A stretch of 64,000 nucleotides of DNA from Isoetes taiwanensis. Taxonomy: Eukaryota; Streptophyta; Lycopodiopsida; Isoetales; Isoetaceae. The DNA lies in the NCBI GenBank assembly GCA_021234155.1, contig JAJEKV010000085.1:738085-802084 (forward strand), written 5' to 3'. Shown here piece after piece: positions 22,866 to 35,054 of the stretch. Under the pieces are notes generated by a model, which had not been told where the DNA came from, ran no database searches, and saw only the letters and a list, made by a program, of their open reading frames with translations. The stretch's first letter is position 1. Every line of letters starts with the position of its first letter. The position numbers were made by a program, and so were the translations under genes.

Positions 22866-23825
22866 TGTTGGGAAGGGGGGTAGAGACCTAGTAGCCATTA
22901 CTTACTAATGTTCCTAGTTAGACCCTTTTAGTTCCTATTATTATGCGGCCTGTGCATAGGAACCCACCGGGCTAAGGGGGCTATGATGTGACTCAGCACT
23001 ACACAACGGGGCTAGAGGAGATACGGAGGGAGGGTCCTTTACGAGCGTTTGGCTACCGGGGACCCCATAACGGGCTGGGCTTATGGCCGGTCACTTCGTG
23101 TGGGCCGGGCATGGGTCCGACAGCTCCTGGGGCAAAGGTGTTGCCCTACCTCTCAAGAGTTACAGGTGTTGGCCTGGCTCTTGTTTTGGGGGGTTAAGTC
23201 GAGGATGAATCGTGTGTCGCCACGATTCTCTAGCCGCCCGTGGAACCTCTAGACCCTGGGAAGGGGAGATGAAACCCTTCCTGCCTCGACGGACCAGGAA
23301 GATGCAACCTGGAGTAGTCCCGATGGGTGATACCATGGGATTGCATATCCGGAAGGCTAGAGTCATGCCAGAGCCCGATCTAGCCCATCTGCAAAGTATG
23401 CACAAGACGGGCGGATGGAGTGGTCAACCCTAGCCATTGTCTATAGTCAGCCCCGCCATTGTTATGATTTGGTCTGCTCTATCTTGAGGTCTAGCCGTCA
23501 GTCTACCTCCCCATGAGTCCGAGCCTTGGGTAGGAGCTCTCAGTTTTATGGCATATATTTATCTCTGTTGTAGTCATGGATATGTGGATGTGCTACCCTT
23601 TTGGGTAGTATGATGTATTGTTATTGCAAGTTCTGATGTTGTTTATGCTTCCGCTGTGATAGGAGCCCATAGGAGAGGGGCGCGCAAGACACCTCCGTGT
23701 CCCCTTCCCGCACTAGGGGTACCCTGGAGTGCGGGATAGACGGAGGGCCCGTGCGGTCGAAGGACCGGATGGGGAATTTCCTACAGAGTGTACGGCCGGG
23801 GCGCCGTATATTTTGTAGGGAGCGT
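22866..23825. repeat. GC-rich LTR-like block (possible solo LTR)
   Basis: Starts near TGTTGGGAAGGGGGG and ends near 23825, with sharp composition jumps to AT-rich DNA on both sides. No coding sequence was found. It shares the order of several short motifs with window positions 1-880, consistent with a diverged LTR of the same family. On the minus strand its right edge cuts into a coiled-coil reading frame (see 23826-25556). The absence of internal retrotransposon genes suggests a solo LTR; target-site duplications were not verified. Confidence 0.4.
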
Positions 23826-24189
23826 TGCAATGCTCTAGCTTAGATACATTTCCAATGGCTAGTTTTGTTTCAAAATCCACATCATCTATCTCCTTCTTCA
23901 ATGATCGAATGTTAGATAAGACCCTTTCATTAAGATCCTTTTCCTTTAGCTTGTTAACGTACATGATACATGTTATAGTTTCAGGTTGCTTCCTCCTGAC
24001 ATCTTCATTTTCCTTGATTTCAAGTTGGACCTTTCCCTTTTCAAGTTCAAGAAGTTCAATTAGCCTTTCGAGTTTTCTCTGATTCTTTTCTCTATCCTGC
24101 AATTTATTTCAGCCAGCTGTTAAAGCATGTTCTGTAAACTGATGCATGTATTTAATAAGTTACGAAAGTCTGCAATTAGGAAGACATGT

Positions 24190-24500
24190 GTTAATGAGTT
24201 GTATCATAATACAACTCATTACCCATCATATTTTCCATCATAACACAACACCATATATCAGCACACAACACAACGCTATATATCACATTTTCCATCATAT
24301 TTTCCATCATATCTATCTTTCTCCAACACAACATATTTGACATCATACTTGCCATCATATCTGCCACGTAAGATAACTCATCATATTTAACATCATAATT
24401 GTTGTCATACTTCACATGCTATAGAACACGTATTCGCCATCACGTAACACAAACGTGTCAATCCATCACATTACTTTGCAATATATTATAACCACATCAG
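24190..24500. repeat. Degenerate CATCATAT-type low-complexity repeat
   Basis: Irregularly repeated words such as 'ccatcatatttt', 'acatcata' and 'acaacac' over about 300 bp, probably intronic. Gradual divergence suggests an old minisatellite. Confidence 0.6.
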
Positions 24501-25279
24501 ACCAACACACAGACTATGTTGATTGTCATACTACGTGTTGTTATGGCTGCCTCTCTTGACACTGTGAGGGGAAGAATCAAATCACAATATTTACACAATG
24601 CAACATCACATTTTATCAACTGCATACCACCTAAAATGTATAAACTATAGTATTGGCTATTGCATAACATGCTAACTCCCATTTGATCGCCATACCACAT
24701 TTGACAAACCACACATTAACATAATCCATCATATCTGCAAACTGTATATTACAACAAACATAGAACACACTTACTCCTGATCAATCAACCTAGTAACCTG
24801 ATTCAAAAGCAAGTTCAGTTTCTTCTACTTATTGAGGAAGTACTTGATGCAATAGAAATCTTTTCTTTCTTTTTGCACGACATCACTCTGCATTTCAGTT
24901 TAGTTTGTCACGTCCGATATAGGACTATGGAACAGTTGTTTTGAAGATTTTTTGTAGTGTTGGGATAGCTCTACAATTCTTGGCCTCTTTCATTTTCATT
25001 TGCATCTCTAGCAGGTGGTGATGACCCTGGCTATTGTTTCTTTGAACAATTAGCTTCATTTTCTGTTCTTGTTTGCGGCAAGGCTTTTTGGTGCTTTTCC
25101 ATTTCATGCTGCTCCCAAAAACTCAACCAATTAACTTGCTTATTTTCTTATGTATATCGTATGCTATTACAAAAGTTAAAGGTACCATGCCTCCCCAAGA
25201 ATGTGGCTTCCTAGTAATCTGTTTATTCAACATCACGACCTCTCCGTATTGGTCTGGGTTGAGGTTCTTTAATTTAAAA

Positions 25280-25336
25280 GAATGAGAATGAGAATGAGAA
25301 TGAGAATGAGAATGAGAATGAGAATGAGAATGAGAA
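25280..25336 (+). repeat. (GAATGA)n hexanucleotide microsatellite
   Basis: About nine and a half perfect copies of AATGAG/GAATGA. The minus-strand open frame through it (alternating Ser-Phe) is an artefact of the repeat. Confidence 0.95.
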
Positions 25337-26903
25337 GGAAATTATTCCAAGATATTGAAACGATGACATTAAGATTATAGTACAAAAGAGATTGAGTTCC
25401 CAGATTATATAATGCACCTGTAGCATGTTTTTTTGGTACTTAACTGACTTCAACTCATCTGATGAAGCATATTGTTCAATATGTTTGTAAAATTGTCTAT
25501 AAGTATATCTAATGGCATTGAGGTCTGGTTTTGAATCCATTTGCACAATGAATCTGGATTCTTGTACAAAAGGATTCTTGTGGAAATGTGTGTTCTCCTC
25601 AATCTGGCAGCAAAAGGTCAGAGGGTTTTGGAGGGAGGGAAAGATCGAAGTACTTGGACGTGGCATGATAATTTGAATTTGCTTGATCAACCTGAACCTA
25701 CCATCATTATAACTACCTCTTCTGTAACTTCTGGCTCATACGAAAACAAAGAGGTATTAGTTTCCAACACAAGGAAACAAATCTAACACAAATGACATCT
25801 CAAAGAAATTTAAACTTTTCAAAACGCAGCCTTAGCTTCCTGATGTGCTTTTTATAGTTCTTTCAGAATCTCTTGGAATTTACTTCGAAATTTAATATAA
25901 TAGAGTTGGAGAGTGCCAAAAATTGACAGATAGTTAAAGCTTAATTGGCTTCAAAAAAGTAGCTTTGACTAATCGTTACATCTTAGCGTGCTTTTATCTG
26001 TAAAAGTTCAAAGAGACATACGAACATCTATGAAAATGACATGAGTTTCTAGGTAGGTCTATAGATATACACAACAACAATGCTCTTTATAAGGTTTGGC
26101 TGCCAGTTTTGTCTTAATAATACTTCCGAGTTCCAAGAATTAATGACAATGATTAGACGTACAAACAACTATGAAGATGACAAGAAATTCCGGGCATCAT
26201 AATAATGCCATTGAGTCTTATACATTGCATGAAAAACTCAAAGTCTAAATCCTTTTTACTTGGAGTACATGGAAAGGAATATATATTGCCCACATCTCCA
26301 TGTCAAGTAATAATGCGATTGCAACTTCAAACCATTGGCAATATAATGTAGACAGTACAAAAAGTGCCCATCACAACCTAGACAGATCCTAGTATCTTGG
26401 CACTTATATAATTCGCTTTTACTCATGACCTGCTTTCATTGGCCTCAATTGATAACATACTCTTAGGCTGTGTATTTGTTGTGTATTTTGTCTCTTATGC
26501 TTTGTCTACTTGGCTTCCACCAACCCACTTATGACGTCCTCATGTCATATGAGATAACTTGAAATTCTACCTCTCATGAGTACCCCATACTCAGCTATTT
26601 GAACCTCAGAATTGTTCTTAGATGGAACTGAACCAAAAATGTCATCATCCTTTTAATTTAACTTGCATTCTTCAAGTGGAGAAGGCTGCCAACTTGATGC
26701 TACCATCACAGAATAGTTCTCTTTAGACAAAGGAGAAGTTGGACCACAAATGCAAAAAGGTAATAAAATAAGAAATATCAACACTGGATAAAGTTCGAAA
26801 TGATTTAGATGTCCAAAATGGATCTCAAACGCATCAATTTGGAAACTAGATAATGGTCAAATTTACATCATGACAATTACACCATTGTGGATTGTGTTGT
26901 CAC

Positions 26904-26955
26904 AAGGTCCAGATGAGTTCAACATGAGTAAGGTCCAGATGAGTTCAACATGAGT
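26904..26955 (+). repeat. Perfect 26-bp tandem duplication
   Basis: Two adjacent identical copies of a 26-base unit beginning 'aaggtccagatgagttc'. Confidence 0.9.
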
Positions 26956-27015
26956 TGATTTGCAAAACAAAGCAAAGTCACTCGTGTAAATAGTAGGTGT
27001 CAATGTGTGATTGTA

Positions 27016-27575
27016 TCTTTGTGGCCATTTTACTTCTTGTAACTTTATACTATGTTAACAACATAACGTGATATCGACTTCTCAATCATTGGTGTGAAGA
27101 ACACTAGCTGGAATTTTTTTTGGACGTAAAAAGCCACCTTTATTCTATTCTATTTTAATTGTACAATTACAAACTCTCGAAACATACAAGAGTTGGCAAC
27201 ATGGAAACCAATTAAGAACCATTGTGGGGTTGTAAAAAACTTTAAAATGCTTGGAACAACAGGTAATAGCCTCCAAAGAGTTTGTGGCAGCAACAAGAAA
27301 TTTTTAGTAGCATTCTTAGTTTGAAGCAGTGCCATGTGGCACGACGCTATTGGAGTAGAGGGCAAAAAGAATCGTAACTGATTTTTATGTGGATATAGTG
27401 AGCATCTATGTTAAGTGTGTCTTTGTGGCCATTTTACTTCTTGTAACTTTGTACTTTTATACTATGTTAACAACTTAACATGATATTGACTTCTCAATCA
27501 TTGGTGTGGATAACCCTAGGTAGAATTTCTTTTATATTGTACAATTACAAATTCTCAAAACATAGAAGAGTTGGC
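27016..27575 (+). repeat. Duplicated 150-bp segment, about 400 bp apart
   Basis: 27016-27117 and 27420-27530 share 'ctttgtggccattttacttc', 'tatactatgttaacaac' and 'gacttctcaatcattggtg'. The similarity continues after a short interruption: 'ttgtacaattacaaa.tctc.aaacata.aagagttggca' occurs at 27160-27196 and 27537-27574. The interruption in the first copy includes 'ggacgtaaaaa' and 'ttctattctatttt', reminiscent of the LINE tail found elsewhere here. This is a local segmental duplication; no coding content. Confidence 0.75.
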
Positions 27576-28616
27576 ATGTGCAATTTGTTTATATTGTACA
27601 AAAATTAGCAACTTCTCCAATGAGCAAATGAAGTCAAATTAGGAATTAATTTTCTTATTTCACTTAGCACTTTACTACAAGCACTTTAAATGCTTTAATG
27701 GAGGAGTTGGAACATCAAAGGCATCCCAGCTCTGCAAACTTGGGAATGTGTCTTTTATAAATTAAGCGACAAATCATTAGAACCACACTTCTATTAGTGC
27801 AAAGAGAATATGGAGATTGACATTAAAGTGCAGAAAGGACATGAACAAAGAGCATCAATGCAGAGGACAGTAGAGGTATGGTGCTAAAGTGCTTGATTCT
27901 ATGCCACAAATGGATGTACACAAATCTGTGGCAGCCTGAGACATACTGGAGTGATGTTAGTAGACAATATAAATCATGGATGCTAGATCTTTAACTCAGT
28001 GGCCACTATTTGGCATCTCAAAAAGAAACAAATGTGTTGGACACGATAGCCATGGTTGGTGGAGTGGATTTCAAATGATGACAATGGAAGTCAACAATGA
28101 GGCAATTGGAGCATGTGATGATGATAGAGATAACAAACACAGTAGTGGCACACTACATTAGCAATAGTTGATTTAACCTCTGTGGATTTGAAATAACACA
28201 TTCAAGATACCAGAATCTGATATAACCAAGTAACATGTACTTTCATTAAAACATGTAGTCAAATTCACAATCCATAACTGGTCTCAAAATTTACATACTT
28301 TTGACACTTCCACTGTTCACTTTTACTGCTTCACTTTCACATAACTATCTGCTTTCGAAAAAAGTAGTACCATGGTTTCTGTTGCTGAAGTAGTAAGGCT
28401 ATCCATCTTCAGGTTGATAGTGAGAAAGTAAAGCATAATATAGGAAAACAACAAACTTTGGATGCTTTACTTTACTGGACAAAATTTATCCCAGAAAGAA
28501 TAAAAATATGGCAGGCTACTGCAGGAAACTGGCAATCTCTTGGCCATCTTCCCATGGCTACATGTACTCCAGCAAAACTGCGATATATTTAGCATTTTCA
28601 TTCATACTATATACGC

Positions 28617-31170
28617 CTAGTGTTTTGCCATGAGATGACTCTTGTTGGGTGGACATTGGTAACACTTTGCAAACAGTCCAAAGCTATCAATCTGGCGAAT
28701 AAAGTTAGTCAGACTGGCCCATCCTCCAAAGCCAACCCCCACTATCAAAACCCAGATGACGATAAAGATATTCAAAAGGTATACTGCCACCCAGCTTCGC
28801 ATAAAGAACGGTGGTTTTTCAACTGAGTTCTGCACAATATGATTTGTTTAATTAGATAAATAATAGCTGAGACTAGCAAAATTATTGGGAGAAAAAAAAT
28901 TTAAAGCTTACCAATCTTGCACATGCACTCCTATAGGTTACCATATGTGCAGCAGAGGGTATAATATATACTGTAAATGTAACTAGAAGAGCACCAACAG
29001 CAGAGTTTATTGGACCAAAGAAGGGAAAGATGATTGCTAAGAACCAGATCGGTAGGACAACAGGAATTCTAGCAATTGCTCTTGTAAACATATTTGCGGT
29101 TTTATGAATACCAAGTATTTTTTCCCACACAATGTATAATGGTGTACAAGCAAAACCAAAAGTGATGAACTGCACAAACCACAGAATAAACATCATCATC
29201 ATGATCAATCTCAAAGTCAATATGATGCAAAATCTATTCCATACCTGATGGATGAGCATGAGTATAACAGCCACATCTCGAAAACCAGTTTTTGGAAGTA
29301 AAGCCAGTGCATTTGACTTTGTCAACAACAGGTCTCCAAAAGCCCAATATACAGAAGTGGCAGATGGCAGGGTCAAGGTCAGGACGTATAATGTGGCAAA
29401 TAGATAGATATATTTGAACTTTTGTGGTTTCCACATTGCATGCATTATTTCTCTGTACAGTTTCCAAATAATCATTTAAAATTTCGCGATTGAAACCTTT
29501 GACAAATATCAATATACACAAATTCCTATGCATAAATTTGGGCACAGACTTACACAGTAACTGCATGGCCTCCGAACGTGTATAAAATGTTAGTAGCCCC
29601 AGTGAAATATAGTACAAGCTTCTTGGGGCCTGTATGTTTCACACCTTCAACCTGCAATAAATAATATGCTGTAATTCCTAATGCTTTTGTAAAAGGCCTG
29701 CCAAACATGGCCATTAACCAATCAAATACACACCTGTCCATGCACTAATGAAGCAATTGTCAAATACCATGCAGTGTATGTTGTCATTCCCAAACCTAGG
29801 AATGACCAAACCCTGTAATTATGGAACGAAGGCACCAACACTGTTGTCATACAGCATGCACCAAAAATGTATGTCCATGTGCGCTTGTCCAAGCTATCAT
29901 TTATATAGTATATGTTGCTGCAAAAAAAGGAATCAACGTTTATATAACTTGTCTATCTGATATTAAGAGATCGAGATACTACTAACCTGGCACAGGCTAT
30001 CAGTTGTATGACAGAGCCAAAAAGGAGAAAAGTACAGTTGAATCCAAAGCCTACAGCTTTCCAGTATGGACCAAGGAGGCCATCAAGCACCTCAAACCAC
30101 TGCATTCATGATGAGTACACTCTTAAGCAACAAGAAACCAAAGCACATTACTATCCAGAAAGAATATATAAGAAGAGAAACAGGGACTATGAGAAATACC
30201 TGAATAATATGATTCTTGAAGCTGACACCCTCCTTCTCCTTCCTGGATCTGTACTCCACATACAGCCAGCTGATCAGATAGGCTGTCCATGCTCCCAAGA
30301 GTCCATAAAATATTTGAAAGACGATTCCAGAGGCAATGCCCAGCTGAGAGAAGGAGTAGGGAAGCGTCAAAAGGACCTGAGCAACCTGTTATAAAGAAAA
30401 ATGTAAGAGAAAACTCAGTACTTGAGAAAATCTCAAGACGAAACAAGATATAATAATAATATAATGTTAAATCTGATCAAGGAAAAGCTATGCAGCCAAA
30501 AGCTTTCCATGAATGACCAGAAGGAAGCTGAGAAGGTACTGAAGCAAAAAGTAGAAAGAGTGGTTCTGCATTATGTCGAAAATGAAGAAGCTTCATTAAA
30601 CAGACACAGGAGTACTGAAATATGAAAAGCCAACGTTTGTGAAGGCACATCAGAAAATAAAAACAAAAAAAACTGAATGCTGCTTAAAGTGGCATGGTAC
30701 TAGCAAACATGTTGAAGGCTGTCCTAACAAAGAGAAGAAAACGTCCTGCCTTTGCAGAGGCCTGCGAACAGAATGCAGTTAAGACAAATCATGGTTTCGT
30801 AGCCCTTGCAAGAAAGCATGAAAAGGGCCTGAGCGACAGAATGTGGTAATCCATGCGCCGTATTCATACTTATGAATGGTATACGAAATCTCAATCCAAA
30901 TGCAAGAACTGAAGCGAGCTAAATCAAGCTTAAAATGCAAAGAAAATCTAGTCCGACAAGCACCTGGTTAGAAGCACAGCTAAACCAGGCATCATAAGCA
31001 GAACCACCGTGCCAGAAAAGTCTTTTGAGATTCCCTTGGGGTGTAGGTTCTACAAGCCCATCCTGCTCCTTCCGATCTAGCTCCATCTCCGTGTAATTGC
31101 CTGCAATAGCCTCTTCCTGTTTCTGAGCCACCATTTTGCCTTGTTTCTTCGTTCCTTCAACAATTTGCAA
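28617..31170 (-). CDS. AUX1/LAX-family auxin influx carrier
   Basis: A plasma-membrane proton symporter that imports indole-3-acetic acid (AAAP superfamily, about 11 membrane spans). Eight exons with GT-AG borders: 31170-30964, 30385-30200, 30099-29987, 29917-29734, 29651-29554, 29452-29245, 29169-28912, 28829-28617. They join to 488 residues, close to the 485 of Arabidopsis AUX1, with no stops or frameshifts. Family landmarks are WHGGSAYDAWFSCASNQ (53-69), VAQVLLTLPYSFSQLG (70-85), FKNHIIQWFEVLDGLLGPYW (125-144), FLLFGSVIQLIACASNIYYI (154-173), LVLYFTGATNILYTFGGHAV (243-262), EIMHAMWKPQKFKY, ILMLIHQFITFGFACTPLY, and a C-terminal GFGGWASLTNFIRQIDSFGL followed by FAKCYQC. The first Met (31170) is open, but Met13 (31134) begins a stretch more like other LAX N-termini (GNYTEME) and may be the true start. 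It is the only clearly intact host gene in the window. The paralogue (AUX1 versus LAX) cannot be told. Confidence 0.96.
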
Positions 31171-32110
31171 TGCAGATTCAAACTAGAGCTGATGGAATAA
31201 GCTGCTCATACTGGCCTCTCCCTGCATTTCCTCCGCGCGAATATGCCCTTTGCTTCAAATGCCAAAAGTATGAGGTCAAAGTGGTATTTAACCCTGGTGA
31301 TACGAAAAAGCAAAAGCTGAGATCTGGATAAGGGCTGCTTCAAACTTGATCGGCAGTGGAAAACGATCTGGGCATATGGCTCAATTCAGCAGAGCCCACA
31401 GTAAAACAAGATCAAACCAGACAGGTACAGTGCAAAGATGAGCAGGAACTAAAGAAAGAAAAAAAATGCATCACCGTAACAAACAAAGCTATAACACGAC
31501 AAAGGGGTTGCAAGAAGCTATGGCAGCTACAAACAAAGCTGCTGCACAGTTTTCACTTGGCAATGTAATACACTTCGATCAGCTGCCGCAGTAGAACAAG
31601 ACAAGCAAAGACCCAAATGCCCAATTGTCTCAGGAGCTTAACAATAAAAGCTCTGGAGATTTAGAGTTTCTTAGGCTCAAGAAAAGCGACGGAGAGTTAA
31701 GATTCCCCAGACCCAAAAAGAAGAATGGAGCAGAGGAGGCAATGGAAAAGGAAGAAGAGTGCCCTCTTTTCCTGTCTCGACTTCCCAGAAGAAGAAGAAT
31801 GAATACCTACTACGAGAATGAAATGGAGGGAGTTTAATGCAGGCAGAACGGAGAAGAATGAGGAAGACCCACGAGTGCTTAGAAAGAGTAAAATAAGCTT
31901 CTGATCAACCGTAATGCCGGAAGAGATAAGATATCTTTGTTTCTCGGCCTTGCTGAAGAGAGATGAGCTGTTGAATCAATGCGAAAATGGAGCAATGCGG
32001 AAATGCGAGTCTCTACTCCGGCGCTATGCTTTAAAGAGTTTGAAGACAAAACGGAGTTGGGCCGGTAAAAGGGATCCTTCTCCTTCACAAATGCTCGAGG
32101 CCGGATAAGA
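31171..32110 (-). promoter_or_regulatory. 5' leader and promoter region of the auxin carrier gene
   Basis: On the minus strand the region upstream of the start codon is strongly CT-rich (around 31650-31850), as is common in plant 5' leaders. Two copies of TGTCTC, the classical auxin-response element core, occur on the plus strand at 31626-31631 and 31773-31778. Transcription start, TATA box and function of these words are not established; hexamers occur by chance. Confidence 0.35.
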
Positions 32111-35054
32111 AGAAGGGATGGGCAAAGGCCAGAGTTCTAATAGGCAGGAAAGGAAGGGATGGTGGAATATGGGCTTGTACTAGCCCGGTGTGGTCCCACG
32201 GAAAAAAGAAGAAGAGCAAATGCAGATGCCCAGATGGCTAAAAAGGAAGAAGATGGGCTTTAATCCCGCAGATTATCTCCAGATCTTCTAGCATTGATTC
32301 CGGTAGTAAAACTGCACAAGTAAAGGATCGCTCTATGCGTTTTGGAAGATGGATTTGCCAGATAAAACAAAGGGCAAAGAAATTGAAATAAAACAAACAC
32401 AGACAGGGGTCAATTTGGGGCTATCCTTGTTCTTGGGTGTGGGCCTATGCGCGTGTATGTCAGAAGGCAAGGTGGGGCAGAGCTCCTCGGGCAGAGAATT
32501 TACGATTCGGGGCGTTGTGCCGGCTGTTTTTGCACCCAATTTTTTTTTCGTTTGATGGCCCGAATTTTTTTTTTTTCCAAGCTCTAGAATCGCTCCGGCG
32601 CCCCTTTTGGGTACTGTACTTGGGTTCTCTGCTGGAAGAAACCGTATAGGTTCCGGCATGGGGCGACACCATCATGAAACTGCCCGCATCACCGTAGTAG
32701 CTCTGCACAGAGAAATGTTTTTTTCTTGCCTTGCCTTATAATTCTTCGTGCTTTAATTTTTTGTTGTTGGGGCATGATGAATCTTATGCTTTGATCCATG
32801 ATGGACCACACCGGAACCCACATGCGAAGCTCAAACGGATGATTCTAAGCAGGGCCCGGCTTGAATGATTCGTCTGTTGAAAAACTAATTCTAATTCCAA
32901 TGCTAGTTCCTTCTTTTTGTTTTCAATTTCGGATTTAAGGCAAAGAGGTGGCAGATCCGAGGCTGGGTTTAAGCCTGAGACGTGCTCCATCATCGGCCGC
33001 TGCAGCACGGGCACGGCAGAAGCGGCTCTGAGGCAGACCTTCGTTTGCTTGCAAAGGAGGAAATTATTTTTGTGTAAGCTTTATCCCACATGCGTGCCAC
33101 CATTTTTCGGATAAAAATTTGGGAGAAGAAATTTTAACATTTGGCCACCAGTTTACATGAAGGACCCACATGGTTCTATCAACCTAACTGGCTTATATTC
33201 AAAACAATAGGCCATAGAAAATGTACCCCAAAAATTCCCTTAAACCTAACTCCACGCACCACATTCTAGACTGAAATGTATTTTCTAACCCAATTTGTTG
33301 ACATAGAAAGGTAAATTTCTATATACCAAATTCTAAGTATTTTCTATATCAATTTGTTCACATAAAAAGGTGCCTCTCTATGTATTTCCTATACCAATTG
33401 TTCACAAAGAAAGGTAAATTTCTAGAGATCATAAAATTTCTAACCAAAATGTATTTTTTATACCACTATGTTGACATAGAAAGGTAAACACCTAGTCCGC
33501 ACACTCACGAAACCACTGCCTCTTTTGAAACACCCCACAACATGGAAAAAAGGAGCTTTAAAAAATGTAGCTCCAGTGGCTAGCCCATACCCAGAAACCC
33601 AGCCATTCTTTCTTTCCTTTTTTTTTTTTCACACTGCTGCTTCGCTAGAGTCTGTTGACATCTCCCTGGACCCATGTCTGAGTGCTCTAGGGGGTTCCCC
33701 TGCTCCCTTTCCCTTTTCCAACTTTCGCCACCCATTGGATGTTGCCATCCTCGACTTCTGTTGTTTGCTTTCTTCGCACTTGTGTGTAAGTGGGGTCACG
33801 CGCCACGTGACACTTTTGGGCTAGATCTCCTTGCAACCCTGGCTAGGATCCTTCACAGTCTTCATGAAGGATGTCATCTAGCGCTCATTCTCTATTTGAC
33901 TCCCCAGTTGATGCATGAGCTGTATTCATACGATGATTCCTCTAACTTGACTTCCTACTTGAAACCCTCTTTCCTTTATGCTCGTGAAAAGAACTCTTCT
34001 TTTGCTTCCTTAATGCTAATGTGAATACCCTAGCAACTACATTTATAACTACATGGTATTGGCTAGGTGTCATCATCATGAAGTGGTTATAGATGTAACT
34101 GGTGAATACTGGACTAGTACATTTTGTCTCCGAACTTTTCTTGTCTTCATCTATTGCCCCACATTCTTGAAGAGATTTATAGAAATGACAAAATATCTAT
34201 GTGGCTTGGACAATGCCATCATCTTTCATTTTCTTGGTAGTTGTCTCTTGTTGTCGTTCTTAATCACTTCAAAGTAACCATAAGTCTCTAATATTGACAT
34301 TTTAACTGCTTGCAAGTCCTGCCCGATTGTGTTTTCTTCGTAAACTTGTCAAGTTGCTCTAGCTTCTGTAGAATGATTACTTTTCCTCGGAATCACTCGT
34401 GTGACCTTGACACCGAGATTTTATCTCCATATTAGAATAATGAATGTCCATCTCTATTGATTCTATTAGTCTTCCCATCCTTTAAATAATTGGAAGGACA
34501 ACATTATCTTGTTTTGTGTTGTTCGTCTCATGGATCGATCGTCAAGTGTTGGTCGTTTCAAAAATCAACTTTTAATAAACCTCTAGGTACTAAAATAGCT
34601 CCCCAGTGCACATGGTTCTTAACGTTTAATTTTAATTGATTTCTTAATCTTATTCATGTGTTGATGTGAAATGTGCATGTTGCAACTTTATATAATACCA
34701 ATTTCGTGCATATGATGGACGTGAAATCAACAATTTTTTGTACATCCAATATTCAATGACAAAATAATCATCTAGAAAAAGTAAAATATGTAATAGAAAG
34801 GCATCTATATCACCTTTCAGTATCAAATGGCAAAGAAATTTTACGCAAACAATTTATAATTTGTGTGTGTCCAGTAGTTTACGTGAAATGAATACAATAG
34901 CACATGTCGGCTTGCATGTTATGACAAAATTGAAAATATATATGTGTTATCATATTTTCCTTTGGGTGTCACTAAGTTTTTCCACTATGAAACTTTTTAA
35001 ACCACATAAGATCGAGCTTGATAGAAGTATATATTTGGATTGAATTGAACTGTA
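32111..35054. other. Intergenic DNA, no gene seen
   Basis: Mixed-composition DNA without recognisable coding motifs. It contains T runs (32540-32580), a C-rich patch around 32950-33060 and the minisatellite at 33268-33492. It may include distal promoter sequence of the auxin carrier gene. Open frames of about 100 codons at 33525-34024 show no family motif. Confidence 0.45.
33268..33492 (+). repeat. Four-unit degenerate minisatellite
   Basis: Four imperfect copies of a unit of about 45-65 bp with consensus words 'agtattttctatacca', 'tttgttgacatagaaaggt' and 'aaatttct', starting near 33269, 33333, 33378 and 33448. Spacing varies because of indels. Confidence 0.7.

Larger units (their letters stand above)
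23826..25556 (-). pseudogene. Spliced coiled-coil gene of unknown function, truncated
   Basis: Exon-like blocks on the minus strand. About 25423-25556 starts after ccag and encodes a FIVQMDSKPDLNAIRYTYRQF segment, ending CTACAG/gtgcat. Weaker Lys/Gln/Glu-rich blocks lie near 24960-25107 and 24775-24900. About 23826-24094 starts after ttgcag and encodes a long coiled coil (LERLIELLELEKGKVQLEIK...VLSNIRSLKKEIDDVD). Frames between blocks do not all join cleanly, and the last block runs into the GC-rich LTR-like sequence at 23825. I read this as a host gene or gene relic truncated at its 3' end by that insertion. I do not recognise the family. Confidence 0.35.
25700..28500. other. AT-rich intergenic region, no gene seen
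   Basis: No coding sequence with recognisable motifs. It contains the local duplications listed separately (26904-26955, 27016-27575). It probably holds the downstream flank of the auxin carrier gene, which ends at 28617 on the minus strand. Confidence 0.5.

Noticed and set aside
24190..24500. CATCATAT-like repeats as a CRISPR-type array
   Set aside because: Units are irregular, there are no unique equal-length spacers, and the context is plant nuclear DNA.
25274..25690. Minus-strand open frame ending in (Ser-Phe)n
   Set aside because: The Ser-Phe part is read through the (GAATGA)n microsatellite; only the 25423-25556 block looks like an exon.
30008..30394. Plus-strand 128-codon frame over the auxin carrier
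   Set aside because: Antisense to exons 2 and 3 of the carrier gene, which match AUX1/LAX closely.
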